From NCBI GenBank assembly GCA_030248215.1, contig JASANG010003532.1, positions 62,001 through 126,000 on the forward strand: a stretch of DNA of 64,000 nucleotides, read 5' to 3'. The translations under genes and the position numbers were made by a program. The first letter of the stretch is position 1. Each line of letters opens with the position of its first letter. This DNA comes from Enoplolaimus lenunculus. Lineage: Eukaryota > Nematoda > Enoplea > Enoplida > Thoracostomopsidae. Below the pieces are notes generated by a model that was not told the origin of the DNA, searched no databases, and was given only the letters and a program-made list of their open reading frames with translations. Shown in pieces: positions 47,471-59,132 of the stretch.

Positions 47471-50400
47471 CAAGGGACGCAGAGGCTGAGCAGGTAAAGC
47501 GTTCCAATAATGAATTGCTTAGTGCGGTGGTTTTGGGGGGGGCGACAGTGCAGAATTTGTACTGCATATTAAATGTATAGTTTTACACAGTACGATTTTA
47601 TTTTCAAATACTGGGTTGAATTGCTCACGGTCGACGCTGTGCAGCGGTTGATTTTCAGTTTAGTAACTATCCGGACAATACCGGTGAATATATACTACAA
47701 ACTCCGCTGATTCGCCCACATCAACAAAGCTACTGCAAAATTTACTCTCTGTATCAACTTAATAATAGGATCGAATTAGTGACAAAAATATTTCTATTCA
47801 TACTAAAACGGTCGTAGAACATATATAAAGAAATCTAAAACATTCAAAATTACAATGACGTGTTTGGCTGAGGCTTCTAAATGGTATAAGTTTTACAAAT
47901 TTATATCATTATGGTCGCCAAATTACTCCAAACCCCGATAAGCACTAAATTATTATCGTTGAACTCAACGCTTCCTATCCCAGCCAAGATCTATAACACT
48001 AATGTCTTTTCATTAAAGTACTACAGGATTCATATTGCGTATATCCGCAATTGTTTGTGGAGGTTGGGCACGTTGGACGGTTAAGGGGTTAGGGAGAAAT
48101 TGCCGCAGCCGCATCTCTGCGTGTTTACCAAATTGTTACATATTCCTTCAACCAAACACTCGACACATTACAAAAGTGTAGGTATATATCGTACTGGAAA
48201 TATCAGAATAATCATACACTAAACGCAATGCAATGAATGGCACACTATATATCTAAAAATCAGATACACAAATAGTAAGCATATTTCAATTCTGAGTGTT
48301 TTTACATCTGTTCCACCGTAACGTAGATTTGCGCACCATTCAAAACTAAAAACCTGTACACACGGTTCCAAAGTAGGGCGCGCCCAGGCATAGACCCCCA
48401 AGAAGGATCAAAACCAAAATTTTGTGTTAACATTTAGCAGGTACTAAAATTGTGCTAATTTCTGGTTCGCTAGCCTTTTCCCTATTATATATCGCGCCCC
48501 TATTAAAAAATTTCTAGGTCCGTCGCTGCGTGTACTTATGCAATGTCATAATCAAAGATGCATCATGCAACTGTAAAATGACCATGTGACATTGTCAATC
48601 AAAATCTGCAATTTTTCTCACGCCATATTCCATAAACTTATACTTCCAACCCAACATTCTTACAATACATAAGATAACCGACACATTCTCGTTTCAGTTC
48701 AGCTAATCTGTGTGCTTTCATTTTCATGTAAAAAAACAATTGAATTAACGACCAATGTTACTTTGAGAGGCGTACCACTTTTCCCCGGACTCCAAAGAGT
48801 CAGCTTAAGTCTTAGACTAATTTGCTGTTTACGCTTAAACTTAGGGCTTATCCGTAGGCTAGGAGTTAGAAAGGAATATGCTCATACTAGTGCTGCGGCC
48901 CTCAAAGTAAGACAGACCGACCAAACTAATTAAAAATTATATATAAGACACACTTATGTATTACACAGCTATTGGCGTTGCTATTGCAAGATGACACCTG
49001 ACATCCTTACTAATGCTCCTTACAATATGGTACAGTTGGAACAGTTGATACAATTAGAAATTTCATTACACAATGTTTAGCACTTTAGCTGTTACTTGAC
49101 GCGTAACAAATGCTACCAATACTAAAACTGATCCCGATGTCGCACTCACGTCCCTAACCTAAAATCCAATCCCTCCTAATGCAACTTATTACCGCCAAAC
49201 ATGAATATTCTAAAGCACCATATCCTGTACATATTTACCTATCTATAAACATACATACATACATACATACGTATATACATATTTCAACTACATAGTCCCT
49301 TCTATCCTCAATTGAACCAGCATTTATGCCAACATACTCTAACCAACATGCAACCCAGCTGACTTTCATGTTCCAATACTTCTCTAAAAACATATTGTGT
49401 AGTATTAATCATGTATTTCCCATTTTGTGTTAGCTACAATTTTAACTCAGTTACTCTCACCATGAACCGGTTGTTATATAAGGACATTATTGTCGAGATA
49501 TGCCGGATACATAAACCCCATTTTGTGGCTGGTATATTGTTCAAATATTATAGTCGTTCACAATAGCGCCTCGCTGTTGGAATGTTCTAAATATATATAA
49601 AGTACCAGTAGTAAGTTTTACAGTATAATTGTACAACTAAACTATTTAGAACAAAGTATTTAAAGCGTTTTGTGTTGTATTGAATATAATTTTAACATCA
49701 ATTTGTTACCACAATGTGTAGTAATAAAAATCAAACCAGAAATCCAGTTCCTGGTGAATGCTCCCAAAATGCCTGGTTACCTGGGCTCACATTAATGAAC
49801 AGTGAGCGACAGATTGTCAAACTCACAAATTCCTGCAATTGCGGATCTAAAAACTAGCGCAACAGCACTAGAACTAAAATCAGAAAACTGCATAATTTCG
49901 AATCTTTCCATTCACTGGTTTGGAAAGCTACAAAACCTATCACCAACTGATGATAGGCGTTACAGTCACACTCACGTTTGAGAATATGGGCCCGGGTTTG
50001 AATCAAACCCATATATGATATCACATTAATCATTATGTAACTTACTATATCAGCAAACCTCCGCTAGGAAACCACTTAGGCATACAAGTTCAGCATTAAC
50101 TAGTGTGCATCTAGAGATTTAGCTCACATTCAGGTCTGCTTTACCAAAACTGAGAATCAAAATAATGCTCAATTAAGGGCGATTAGGCGGATGTGGGCCA
50201 GGGGGAACGCCTATTGGTATACTTTTCCTAAACCTATTTTGACCCCGCCCCCCCCCTAGGCGTGCTCGTTTAACCATTTATGAAACAGGAAATGACTGCT
50301 CAGCTGCTATCGCAATGAAAGCTCAAATGCTTTCTTCTACAAATCTGTGCCAGCCGGAACTCAAGAAGTAACGACTAAAAACTTGCGCGATACAAAAAAA

Positions 50401-50737
50401 TAAATACCTAGTACATATATATAAAGGCCGTGGCATATTTAAGCTTCTCATGATCACCCCTAATCTCTGGCCAAGAAAAATCTAAATATTGAAAAATTCT
50501 ACTTTCTAACGTCGTTGTAGTTCATTTTAGGACAGAAAAACAAAAGATTTGAGTTCACACAGTCGCAGGAGAACGAACGAGGCGAATGGCGTCAAATTTT
50601 TCGCAATTACAACAATCGTCGACTACTTACTGATGGTTATCGAACTTATTCGGTGCCATGATAGTTTATTTCTATTGCTACCATCCCGATCTTACTTATG
50701 CTGCTACGTCTCACATATCAACTCCATATCCTGCAAT

Positions 50738-51117
50738 CAGGGTGCAACCGGAATTCCGGTTCCGGCATTTTTTCACCTTCCGGTTCCGGTAAATTTTTAC
50801 CGGATTTAAAAATTCCGGTGTTATAATTTGGCCGTTTTCTTAACTTTGCTAATTTTTAAGAATCTCTTTTGAAAGCCACTTGTACTGCGAATATAAGCCA
50901 TTGCTGGTGGATTTCACTTCAGTCGACGACGAAAATCTAAAATACAACAAATAAAATAAATACCTATGTTCGACTAAGGTTGTTTCACAAATAATAGAGC
51001 AAAAAAATACGATTAAAATGAAATTTTTGGTGAAATGCATTTTTCACTTTCCGGTTCCAGTAAAATTTTCAAATTCCGGTTCCGGTTCCGGTAAATTGTA
51101 ATTCCGGTTGCACCCTG
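50738..51117. mobile_element. hAT-like MITE, family A, with perfect 8-bp target duplication
   Basis: CAGGGTGCAACCGGAATTCC to ATTCCGGTTGCACCCTG, 380 bp, flanked by CCTGCAAT (50730-50737 and 51118-51125). Near-identical to 22702-23092. The right-hand CCTGCAAT is also the left flank of the next element. Confidence 0.92.
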
Positions 51118-51125
51118 CCTGCAAT

Positions 51126-51516
51126 ATGGGTGCGACTGGATACTAAAGTAACCGGATGCCGGAATCGGATAGTAAACTGTTTACCGGAACCGCATCACTT
51201 ACAGATCCACCACCACCATAATCCACCTTTGCGGTTATTGAGTATTGACCGGATACAGCATCTTAGTTTATGTACTATTGTAATATGTTTACTGAAGTTA
51301 GCTAATTGATTATATTGAATTTTTCATTTTTAGTTCAGTGTGGAAAACATACAATCGTAGCAAGATTTTTAATATGACCTCAAATGTAAAAAAGAAGTTC
51401 CAGGATATTCGGCGCCATAACCGTAAATATCAGGTATCCGGCAGGCTCACCCCGGATACCGGATATCAGTTTTTTACCAGTCATTAAACCGAAACCAGAT
51501 ACGTCGTCGCACTTTG
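51126..51516. mobile_element. CCGGAT-rich element abutting the family A copy
   Basis: Begins ATGGGTGCGACTGG and ends CGTCGCACTTTG, so GTGCGAC is inverted at the ends. CCTGCAAT flanks it on both sides (51118-51125, 51517-51524). Contains TAACCGGATGCCGGAATCGG and CCGGATACCGGATATC arrays. About 391 bp, non-coding. Confidence 0.75.
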
Positions 51517-51621
51517 CCTGCAATGTAGTATTTTTAAACCAGTTCAACCTTTAAGTTTTCCGCACAATTACGGCCTTGTACATACAGACATATATACCTA
51601 CCTAACTACCTACCCACGTAC

Positions 51622-51857
51622 CCACTGGTATAATAGCTATCGTCCATCCTGCATCTATCGCAAAAAGGCAGGTATCTTCCACCAAAGCCCAATAAACCCA
51701 TATCCCGTACGGTCCAATCAACATAATCGAGACCCAGCCAACTACCGTCTAAATCTGTAGCCTCAGAATCCTTTTTTGCAATGGGTCCCACGGGAAAAGC
51801 TTTGATTTCATACTGATAGGGGCCTCGAGCAACAAACACGGTAGACTCTGGCTCATT
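51622..51857 (-). CDS. Unidentified internal coding exon
   Basis: A minus-strand frame opens just after an acceptor-like CATTAACAG at 51858 and reads NEPESTVFVARGPYQ through DLDGSWLGLDYVDW and GRYLPFCDRC to DDSYYTSG. A donor-like GG|GTACGT lies at 51621; without it the frame runs to a stop at 51606. The composition (Asp, Gly, Tyr, Trp) looks like a folded domain rather than chance. I do not recognise the family. The only other unassigned minus-strand exon nearby (58467-58753) does not join it in phase directly, so further exons would be needed if they belong together. Confidence 0.45.
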
Positions 51858-52904
51858 CTGTTAATGCGGGTACGTTGGGCAGTGCCGAAAATATCTAATC
51901 ACGAGTAAAAATGTCACAAATCAAAATTTTTTACTTATAAACTGCTAAGGTTCTAGACCTTTTAGACCCCGCTCCTGATTTCACCGACCTGCCCACCTCA
52001 AACCGAACTCACATTAGCCAAGGAAACGTCCAAACCGTTAATCTGGCACAAACACAGCTGTGGCGTGGCGCGGCGCACCGAGACGTCCTCGCCAGGACTC
52101 GCGAACCCAAAGAGGAGCACTCCGGCATAGCCCCACCACCAACAGGAATCAAAACCAAAATTTTGTATTTAAGTTTAGCATTTACGCAGCGTTTGGTTTC
52201 TCACTCGCTTGTCTCGCAAGTTTTTTTCCATAATAATATTTCGCGCGGCACCCCTCTGTTTTTAGAATTTCTGAATCCGACTCTGGTCTACCACAGTATC
52301 AGTTTCAACAAACCCATATATATTCTCTCAAACACGTGAAAATGTTTCCAGTGACATTTCTGATGAGTGCCTCTACAAAAACAGTTTGCGTCACTGTACC
52401 AAACAAAACAAAAACAACAACAACAGTAAAGAATACAAAAAGCGTATAAAACATAAACACAAACACGAAAATGTATTACCGTATTTCCGTTACGGGGAGT
52501 ACCGAGACGGGAACCAGAGGGTGCCCCACCCAATTTCTATTTTCTTTTGTCTGCTTTATCGCGTTATGGTAGCGAGGTTCTCAGTTTTATCTCAAGAATC
52601 AATATTTTAGTCAGCACGTAATATGGACTTTCCCCTAATATTCCTTTCCCAGTCCTTATTACGTATGCGTATATACGTACTATTTCCACTCCTCCAGTTC
52701 TTTTTATATATAACTTGCACTTCCCAAAACTTACTAATTCTTAATGTACTAATTACTATGCTACATTGAAAATAATAACATTTATCTGTGTTTATATAAC
52801 GAGCACGAGCAGTGTAGTTTTTGATGTTTTTCTCAAAAACTAAAATATTGAGCTTACGACATTTTACCTCTGGTGCTACGATATATTTGTCGTAGGCCAA
52901 TCTG

Positions 52905-53170
52905 CTACTCAAGCCAACTATTAATTGGCTTAGGCCAATCTTCTATTTTATGTAATAGCAGCGTGGCATGGGCTAAATTGCTATTGAACTTATGGACCAA
53001 TCAGATTTGATTATTTGGACAGACGCAATATCGTAAACCAATCAGCGTCGGTATTGCATCACTGTTGTTTTGCGAAATCTCACAATCGCAAATTGGCCTA
53101 GGCCAAACTTCTATTTGCTTCTAATAGCAGATTGGCCTAGGCCAATTAGTAATTGGCAAGAATAGCTGAT
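52905..53170. repeat. TTGGCCTAGGCCAA palindrome-bounded repeat
   Basis: AATTGGCTTAGGCCAATCTTC at the left, ATTGGCCTAGGCCAAACTTC at 53095 and TTGGCCTAGGCCAATTAG at 53132, with CTATTTTATGTAATAGCAG and CTATTTGCTTCTAATAGCAG following. The unit TTGGCCTAGGCCAA is a 14-bp perfect palindrome. Looks like a fold-back repeat; family unknown. Confidence 0.65.
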
Positions 53171-55194
53171 TGGCCTACATCATATATATGATTTGCATTC
53201 TGCTTCTGTAATTTACACTTCATCACGATTAATACCCGAGTGATTCCACTGTATAAACTTATCATCTGTAGCACTCAATGGCGGAACCCGTGTGAGATTA
53301 CACGTATGTGCAACAGTAAATCTATACAAGACGCGAAAACCTCATCAATCTCGAGCTTCAAGCTCCTATTGCTGAGTGGTGATGGTAAACGGTCTCGGCC
53401 GAGTTAGCTAGATTTTGATTGCATTACAGTTCTGCCTTTCTTATGTATTGCACAACTATCGCATACGCCAGCTCCCATAGTTCTACTTCAGTTCCGGCTT
53501 TTAGCTGCCCGAAAAATGGTATTACTACGTACTGAACAAAACAAACCCAGGTAAAAATTTGTGTCAATCGTTAGTGTCCAGCACAACAAGTACGTTTAGA
53601 ATAATTTCAAACAGGCTAGCGGCGGTCCTGTAGCCAAGGAGACTGAGCCCGCCTGAAAAAAAATTGCCCCCCCCCCTCACAAGCCATTGATGTACGGCCA
53701 TCTTCCAAAGTGTTGGAGCTGTCTGCGAACACCACAATACAAAGCTGGAATCACTTACGTACAATTACTCCTAAAATCAGAAAATCCAAATATCTCAAAG
53801 TCTCAGCAGCAACAAAAACCAACAGATTATAAGCTGCGACGGGTGAGATTTTGGGACGTCACAACAGTAATGCGGGTCTATTTTTATGAAACGATTTTGT
53901 CCAATTCATTTATATATTAATTTCTTAAAAATGGAGCAGTTGAAGAATCAAATATGCAAATGTTGGAGATTGGAGCTCGATCCGGCGCCCTACTCAGCTT
54001 CCATCGCTTTATTCGAATTGAGTGTTGCGGAAGTACAAATTATGTAACAGGAGTGTGAATAATCAATCATACGTACATATGTATATACATGCATATTAGG
54101 ACTGAAGGAGTGCTGAATTCATCTCGGTTCGCGCCGATACTTTACATACTACATATATTATATAACTTCACCAGGCTACACTAAACTCAAATATACGTAA
54201 AAAACACTGTCAAATAACAAATATAAGTGTCGCTTGCAAAACACCAAGGTCTTAAAAATATACACAAAATAGCAACATAATACAATAAAAACAACTGCCA
54301 TACCATTAATTGCTATAAACCGCTCGTTTCGACATATATACCAGCCCTGTAGTTTTATTTCTGATAGGCTACAGGGCTTCAGCTAAGGTAACAATATTTT
54401 TGATCCAACTACTTCGTCATTACTTGGAAGGCTATTAGGTTTTAGAAATCCATATGCGAGTTATCATATTTCAAATCACTCGTTTAGTATGCCCAATATT
54501 TTGTAGAACAACCGCACTGACACATGTGTTATACGCATAATACAGCACCCATATGCCACACTGGCAACTAAAGTTCGGATTAGTTAGCAAATGAAAAATC
54601 AATTCCAAAACACATCGATTTCATTTTTAGGTCACGACTTCGATCGGAATACAACTTTGAGAAATAAGAATGCTTTAATGCTAATTTTAAAATAAATTTA
54701 GCAATGCTAAAACCAATTCCATATATTTAATGGAATTGAATTTAATTGTTTGAACAATGTTCAGGAGTTGACAGTATAATTTCCTTTAGATTAAATGCAG
54801 ATATAAAAATGCACATAAAATTAAATGTCACTTGTAGAATTGACATTGCGTATTGTATTGATATTGACCTATACGAATTTAATTGAATTAAAATTTTCAT
54901 GTAGCCTAGTTGGATTGCGAGGTGCTTTGGGTTAATAACGGTATTCTCAAAACGTGATAGCCCCCACCATTGTATAATGTATACATTGCAATCTACCTGC
55001 AAACTAACCAATAACCTATAAACAGATTTAAAAATTTCTGTCATCAACCGGGCTATATGCCACAACTATAGTGTCGGATAGGATTATAACCACATAGGTT
55101 AAGCTGTATTTTTATAGACATAACTTCACAAGCTATAGATGTAGATATGGCATTGGCTACCAGATGCAAATAGGCCTACCATTATGTAGTTTTG

Positions 55195-55445
55195 AAAATA
55201 CGGGCCATACATTTCACTTAACACATGCGATTCTCAAATGTGTATAGCAACTATCATCGGTTACTAATAGGTTTTCAAACTCACTAACTATTACAGTTGT
55301 TGAACTCAAAATTGGTACAGAAGTACAGTAAGTCACATGCGAAAAATATGCTGAATTTTGAGCCTCAGCATTGGCTGGTTCGAAAGCTATAACACCCACC
55401 ACCAACTGGTGATCGGTGCTATACACATTTGAGAACATGGGTTCT
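55195..55445. repeat. Inverted-repeat element with TTCTCAAATGTGTATAGCA ends
   Basis: Left: GCGATTCTCAAATGTGTATAG followed by CTATCATCGGTTACTAATAG; right: CTGGTGATCGGTGCTATAC then ACATTTGAGAACATGGG. Relatives at about 49890-50010 (ending TTTGAGAATATGGGCCC), 59725-59800 (CTTTGAGAATGTGGGCCC) and 62130-62540. About 250 bp, non-coding. Confidence 0.65.
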
Positions 55446-57634
55446 TATCTTAATTGAAATTACATTAGGTACGTAATCTAAAGATGCCAGAAGTGAAATT
55501 TTTTAAAAGCACTTGCCGATTATGGCCAATGCGAGGCAAAAGCTCAAACATATACATATATAAACGTAACTACGTAGAAAACACTTTATGACCAAAAATG
55601 GCAGATTCGTCAGCAAATTTAATATTTAATAAATAAAAGTCACAAACCAAGAACAGCGCTACAGTTTTTTGACAATTTTACGGTCATCCACCGCAGTTAG
55701 ACGTCATGCGGTGAATCAAGGCATAGCTATAGCGGTTATCGTTCGACAGCAATTGGCGTACGACAGCAGATGGTCACGGATGACGCACAGTGTTAGATGA
55801 CATTAAAATTATTAAAAAGTATGGTGCAAACGGAACTCACTGTTTATTCTGAGTTTAAATTTAAATTACAATGTGGTCCTTATACGTTTTCATTCAAAAT
55901 TCAAATTTTGCGGCTGCAGCATTTAAAACAAACAACCACACCAGCGAACTTCAGCGCGAACAGAGACTACGTGTAGCGTACACTTTAATCCACATGGCAA
56001 CGTTTTACTGCAACTACGTGGTACAACTACCTTTAAATAACGAGCATATACATATAATAAGTTTTAGGCAGTCACATTTGTGAGCCACCGGCCGCTAATA
56101 ACGACCCAACTTCACCCGAAATCATCCTAATGACTTGAGTATCTAAAAATAGCACCGCATATATCATTTATACTCTAATGGTTGACTGAAGATTAATTTA
56201 AACAATATTTGAAAAAAACACTAACCAATGCCGGTTTAACAACAATGCATGCCGCCGCAGCTACAATATTTCAGTTTTAATGAGCTCAAATCTAGTACGA
56301 CAAACTCGAGGTAAGCACAAACAATTAGTACACCATACAGTGGTGCAAGCTTATAGAAAAATTATTCAATTTTTTACTATAGCAGAAACATTTTAAAAAA
56401 CTGTTTAAAACCCGATTTAAAATTATATATATATTGACTTAGGCATCAGCCACATTCATTATCTTTTAAAGAAACCGCCCATGTAAAAAAACGTCGCATA
56501 CAACAAAACAATTACATATAGTTCGTAGACGTTATATTTTTCACTATTCAACCCGTTTACCAAATAACTTATTAAAATTAAATGACCTTAACACGACGTT
56601 GTATACACTATAATAGCTTAAAATTTACCTAATACATACACTGTTTCACTTTATCTTTATTTTAAAACCGAAACAGTTTCAAAATCTGTTCACAGATTTG
56701 ATTTAAAAGATTTCGACAGCCGTTAACACTATACGTAAGTAACGGACGCAATCTTACTACTAGTTAACTTTTATCAATACCACATTAACATACAATTATA
56801 CTCGTAACCAAGTAAATGCATCAAATTTCAATATAGAGCAAGCACATAAGACATATTTAGAAGCATAACGGCCGATTCATACTTCATTATTCCACAAATT
56901 AGCGCTAAATTTTCCCTTCAATACCAGCGCTTGAACAAAATGGTTCAAGTTTTGACAATTTTCGAATATTTGAGTTTAGAGACGCTTACACACGTTTCCT
57001 GATACACATAAAACAACTCATATCCGGCTTAATTTTGAAATTTAGATCCATCAGACAACACTACAGCATAAACCGACCGTTATGCTACAATTAAAGGCAG
57101 CGGCGGAAACACACACTGATTCTACGCGTTAACGACACCGTTGGTGTAAACAAACATAGGCACAAGCGTTACGTAATTTATAACTCAAAAAAGTGTAACA
57201 CAAAACACAATATGCATAATAACTAGCCTTGTTCTAGCTCTAACAAAACGTTACGCCAATCAAATACGTACAAAAAACAACAAAGTATCAGTCAACAAAG
57301 TTCTACGCCAGGATTTATAATTTTTAACACAAGACTATCAACCCTGTCATGAGCTGAAAACAAAGATTTATCCTTTCCGGCACTAAATTTTATATGTACT
57401 TAGTTACAAATCTAAAAATTTCGTCAACGGCTCAGACACAAGTAATAATACTTCGCAAAATATACAGACTTAGGTTTGAAGGGTAGGGACTTGTCCTCAT
57501 TTAATATATACTTGAGTTTGTTTCACCACTTTTTCTGATTTTTACGCCTCCCATCGCACCTTAAGTATTGGAACATTTCGGAACAGATGACAAGCATGGT
57601 TTTGCCATTATTACTCAGAGATCATCTAAAACAT

Positions 57635-57950
57635 CACTAAGGGTGCTGCTATACTGTTGATGACGTTCAGCGGCGTCCGTCACCAGCACGGCGCAGTCCG
57701 TCACCCGTACGGCGCCGTCCGTCACCCGTACGGCGCCACCAGATACCGTCACGTACCATGCCGCACAGTGACGCGCGAATGACGGACGGCGCCGTACGAC
57801 AAGTATAGTGGACCGGCACGGCGCAGTCCGTCGCCCGTACTGCGCCGTCCGTCACCCGTACGGCGCCACCAGATACCGTCACGTACCATGCCGCACAGTG
57901 ACGAGCGAATGACGGACGGCGCCGTACGACAAGTATAGTGGAACCCTAAT
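57635..57950. mobile_element. GC-rich element with internal 135-bp duplication
   Basis: Ends AGGGTGCTGCTATACT (left) and the reverse complement of AGGGTTCCACTATACT (right) form inverted termini. The interior is far more GC-rich than its surroundings: GTCCGTCACCCGTACGGCGCC units and CAGATACCGTCACGTACC. A block of about 135 bp (about 57677-57811) repeats head to tail (57812-57944) with few changes. An ORF across it on the minus strand is a by-product of the repeat. Confidence 0.7.
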
Positions 57951-58466
57951 TAGACGAAGTTTAAATCTCCAAGTTAGCTATTGTTTAACAAATTTTCGTT
58001 ACGAAATCACATTTCGCATATTGTGATGCAAAAAACAACACCGATTAGGCAGTTAACACAGCAAACAAAACGATAACATATCTGATCACAAATTATCCAG
58101 CAATGTAGCAATAATTTAAGTGCGCTTACAGTTGGAGGAAAATTGTTAGACACATATTCGCAAATGCGCATAGCACCTAGCACCAATTAGTAATACGTAG
58201 GTTTGCGATCTGACCAACTTCTTGTGGATCTGAAAATGGCTATTAGGACAAATGTCGGAGGTACGAAAAAGGGTCCCTCCCTAGGAATTTAATGGAAAGC
58301 GGTTTTTTGTAAATCTCGATGCACTGAGTTCAGGGTGCGTACTATTTTTAGGACTTCGGGATGCCTGGCTCAAAAGTTATCATCCATTAAACCTTAACTT
58401 TTTACTATAAAAACATATGCAAAATCGTACAAAATTTCTTTAACGAATAAACCTGATAAAGCTTAC

Positions 58467-58753
58467 TTATTTCACGAATATGGGAATGAGATACGTTCAT
58501 TCTCTTCAAATCGGTGCGTGTTCGCACTGTAATTTCGAGGAATATAACTTTTGAATCGTTGAATTTGCCGCCACAAAATTGATTGGTACCGTTGAACTCA
58601 GCTCGTTCAGATCTATAAGATAGGCCACTTTTTATTAAATTCCTAGGTGGGTCCAGATTGAATACCTTCGTAGGACTAATCGACGGCGAGAAGTGCAGAA
58701 TTAAATTTCCACTACGCCATTCACTCTCGACCACAAAATCAGATATTGTTAGT
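58467..58753 (-). CDS. Unidentified internal coding exon of 95 codons
   Basis: Bounded by a good acceptor (TTTTTTGTTTAG) and a good donor (ATAA|GTAAGC). Reads LTISDFVVESEWRSGN, ILHFSPSISPTKVF, DPPRNLIKSGLSYRS, FCGGKFNDSKVIFLEITVRT and RTDLKRMNVSHSHIREI. The alternation of strand-like stretches suggests a beta-rich domain. The F-x-G-x-N then V-x-F-x-x-x-I-x-V-R pattern faintly recalls the N-terminal region of Argonaute proteins, but nothing decisive supports that, so I leave it unnamed. It starts 380 bp past the carrier gene's stop on the same strand and so is a separate gene. Confidence 0.5.
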
Positions 58754-59132
58754 CTAAACAAAAAACTAAGAGTAACAAAACACCAGATGTACGTAGCTCA
58801 TGATCCATTCAAAATAATTTTGTAGACGATGCCACAAAACTTGTACAAATCAATTTTCATCACAATAATAAGATTAAATTTCGTCTTCGAACTGGAGTCA
58901 CAATGCAGTAACAACTTTACGTTGATGGGAGCTTATTTTGAATCTAACCGAATTTAGAAAAATTTCGGGAAACATAGACATAATTATTGTAACTGATGGC
59001 TCGTTTGTAATACCGTGATTGAAAACCAACCTAGGCTTACAAAAGTTTTTGCGGCACAATTTCCAAAACTACACTAGTACAGGCACCACCAATCCAATGA
59101 CAGGCTCGCACCTTACGTACCAGCAATTTCCA
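58754..59132. other. Short interval between the unidentified exon and the carrier gene
   Basis: AT-rich; would include the carrier 3' UTR and part of an intron or 5' region of the unidentified minus-strand gene. No repeat family member with clear ends is seen. Confidence 0.4.

Larger units (their letters stand above)
46451..51605. other. Gene-poor interval downstream of the channel gene
   Basis: The channel 3' UTR should occupy the first part. The rest holds a CCTCCGG-type MITE (46658-46953), a short tandem array (47220-47470), an AAGCTTAAGC copy (about 48790-48900), an (ACAT)n run, a family A MITE (50738-51117) and a CCGGAT element (51126-51516). A block at about 48395-48530 (CAAAACCAAAATTTTGTGTT) has a relative at 52150-52270. 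I see no supported coding exon. Confidence 0.5.
51858..58466. other. Repeat-rich interval, no gene assigned
   Basis: Contains the GGCCTAGGCC palindromic repeat (52905-53170), a SINE-like copy (about 53300-53420), a terminal-inverted repeat element at 55195-55445, and the GC-rich duplication at 57640-57950. If the minus-strand exons at 58467 and 51622 belong to one gene this whole stretch would be intron. A 38-codon ORF with a good start context at 53931-54047 (plus) is the only other frame that looked non-random, but it has no support. Confidence 0.45.

Noticed and set aside
53931-54047. 38-codon plus-strand ORF with start context AAAATGG (MEQLKNQICKCW)
   Set aside because: Too short to judge, no splice sites or homology; could be a real micro-ORF but is unsupported.
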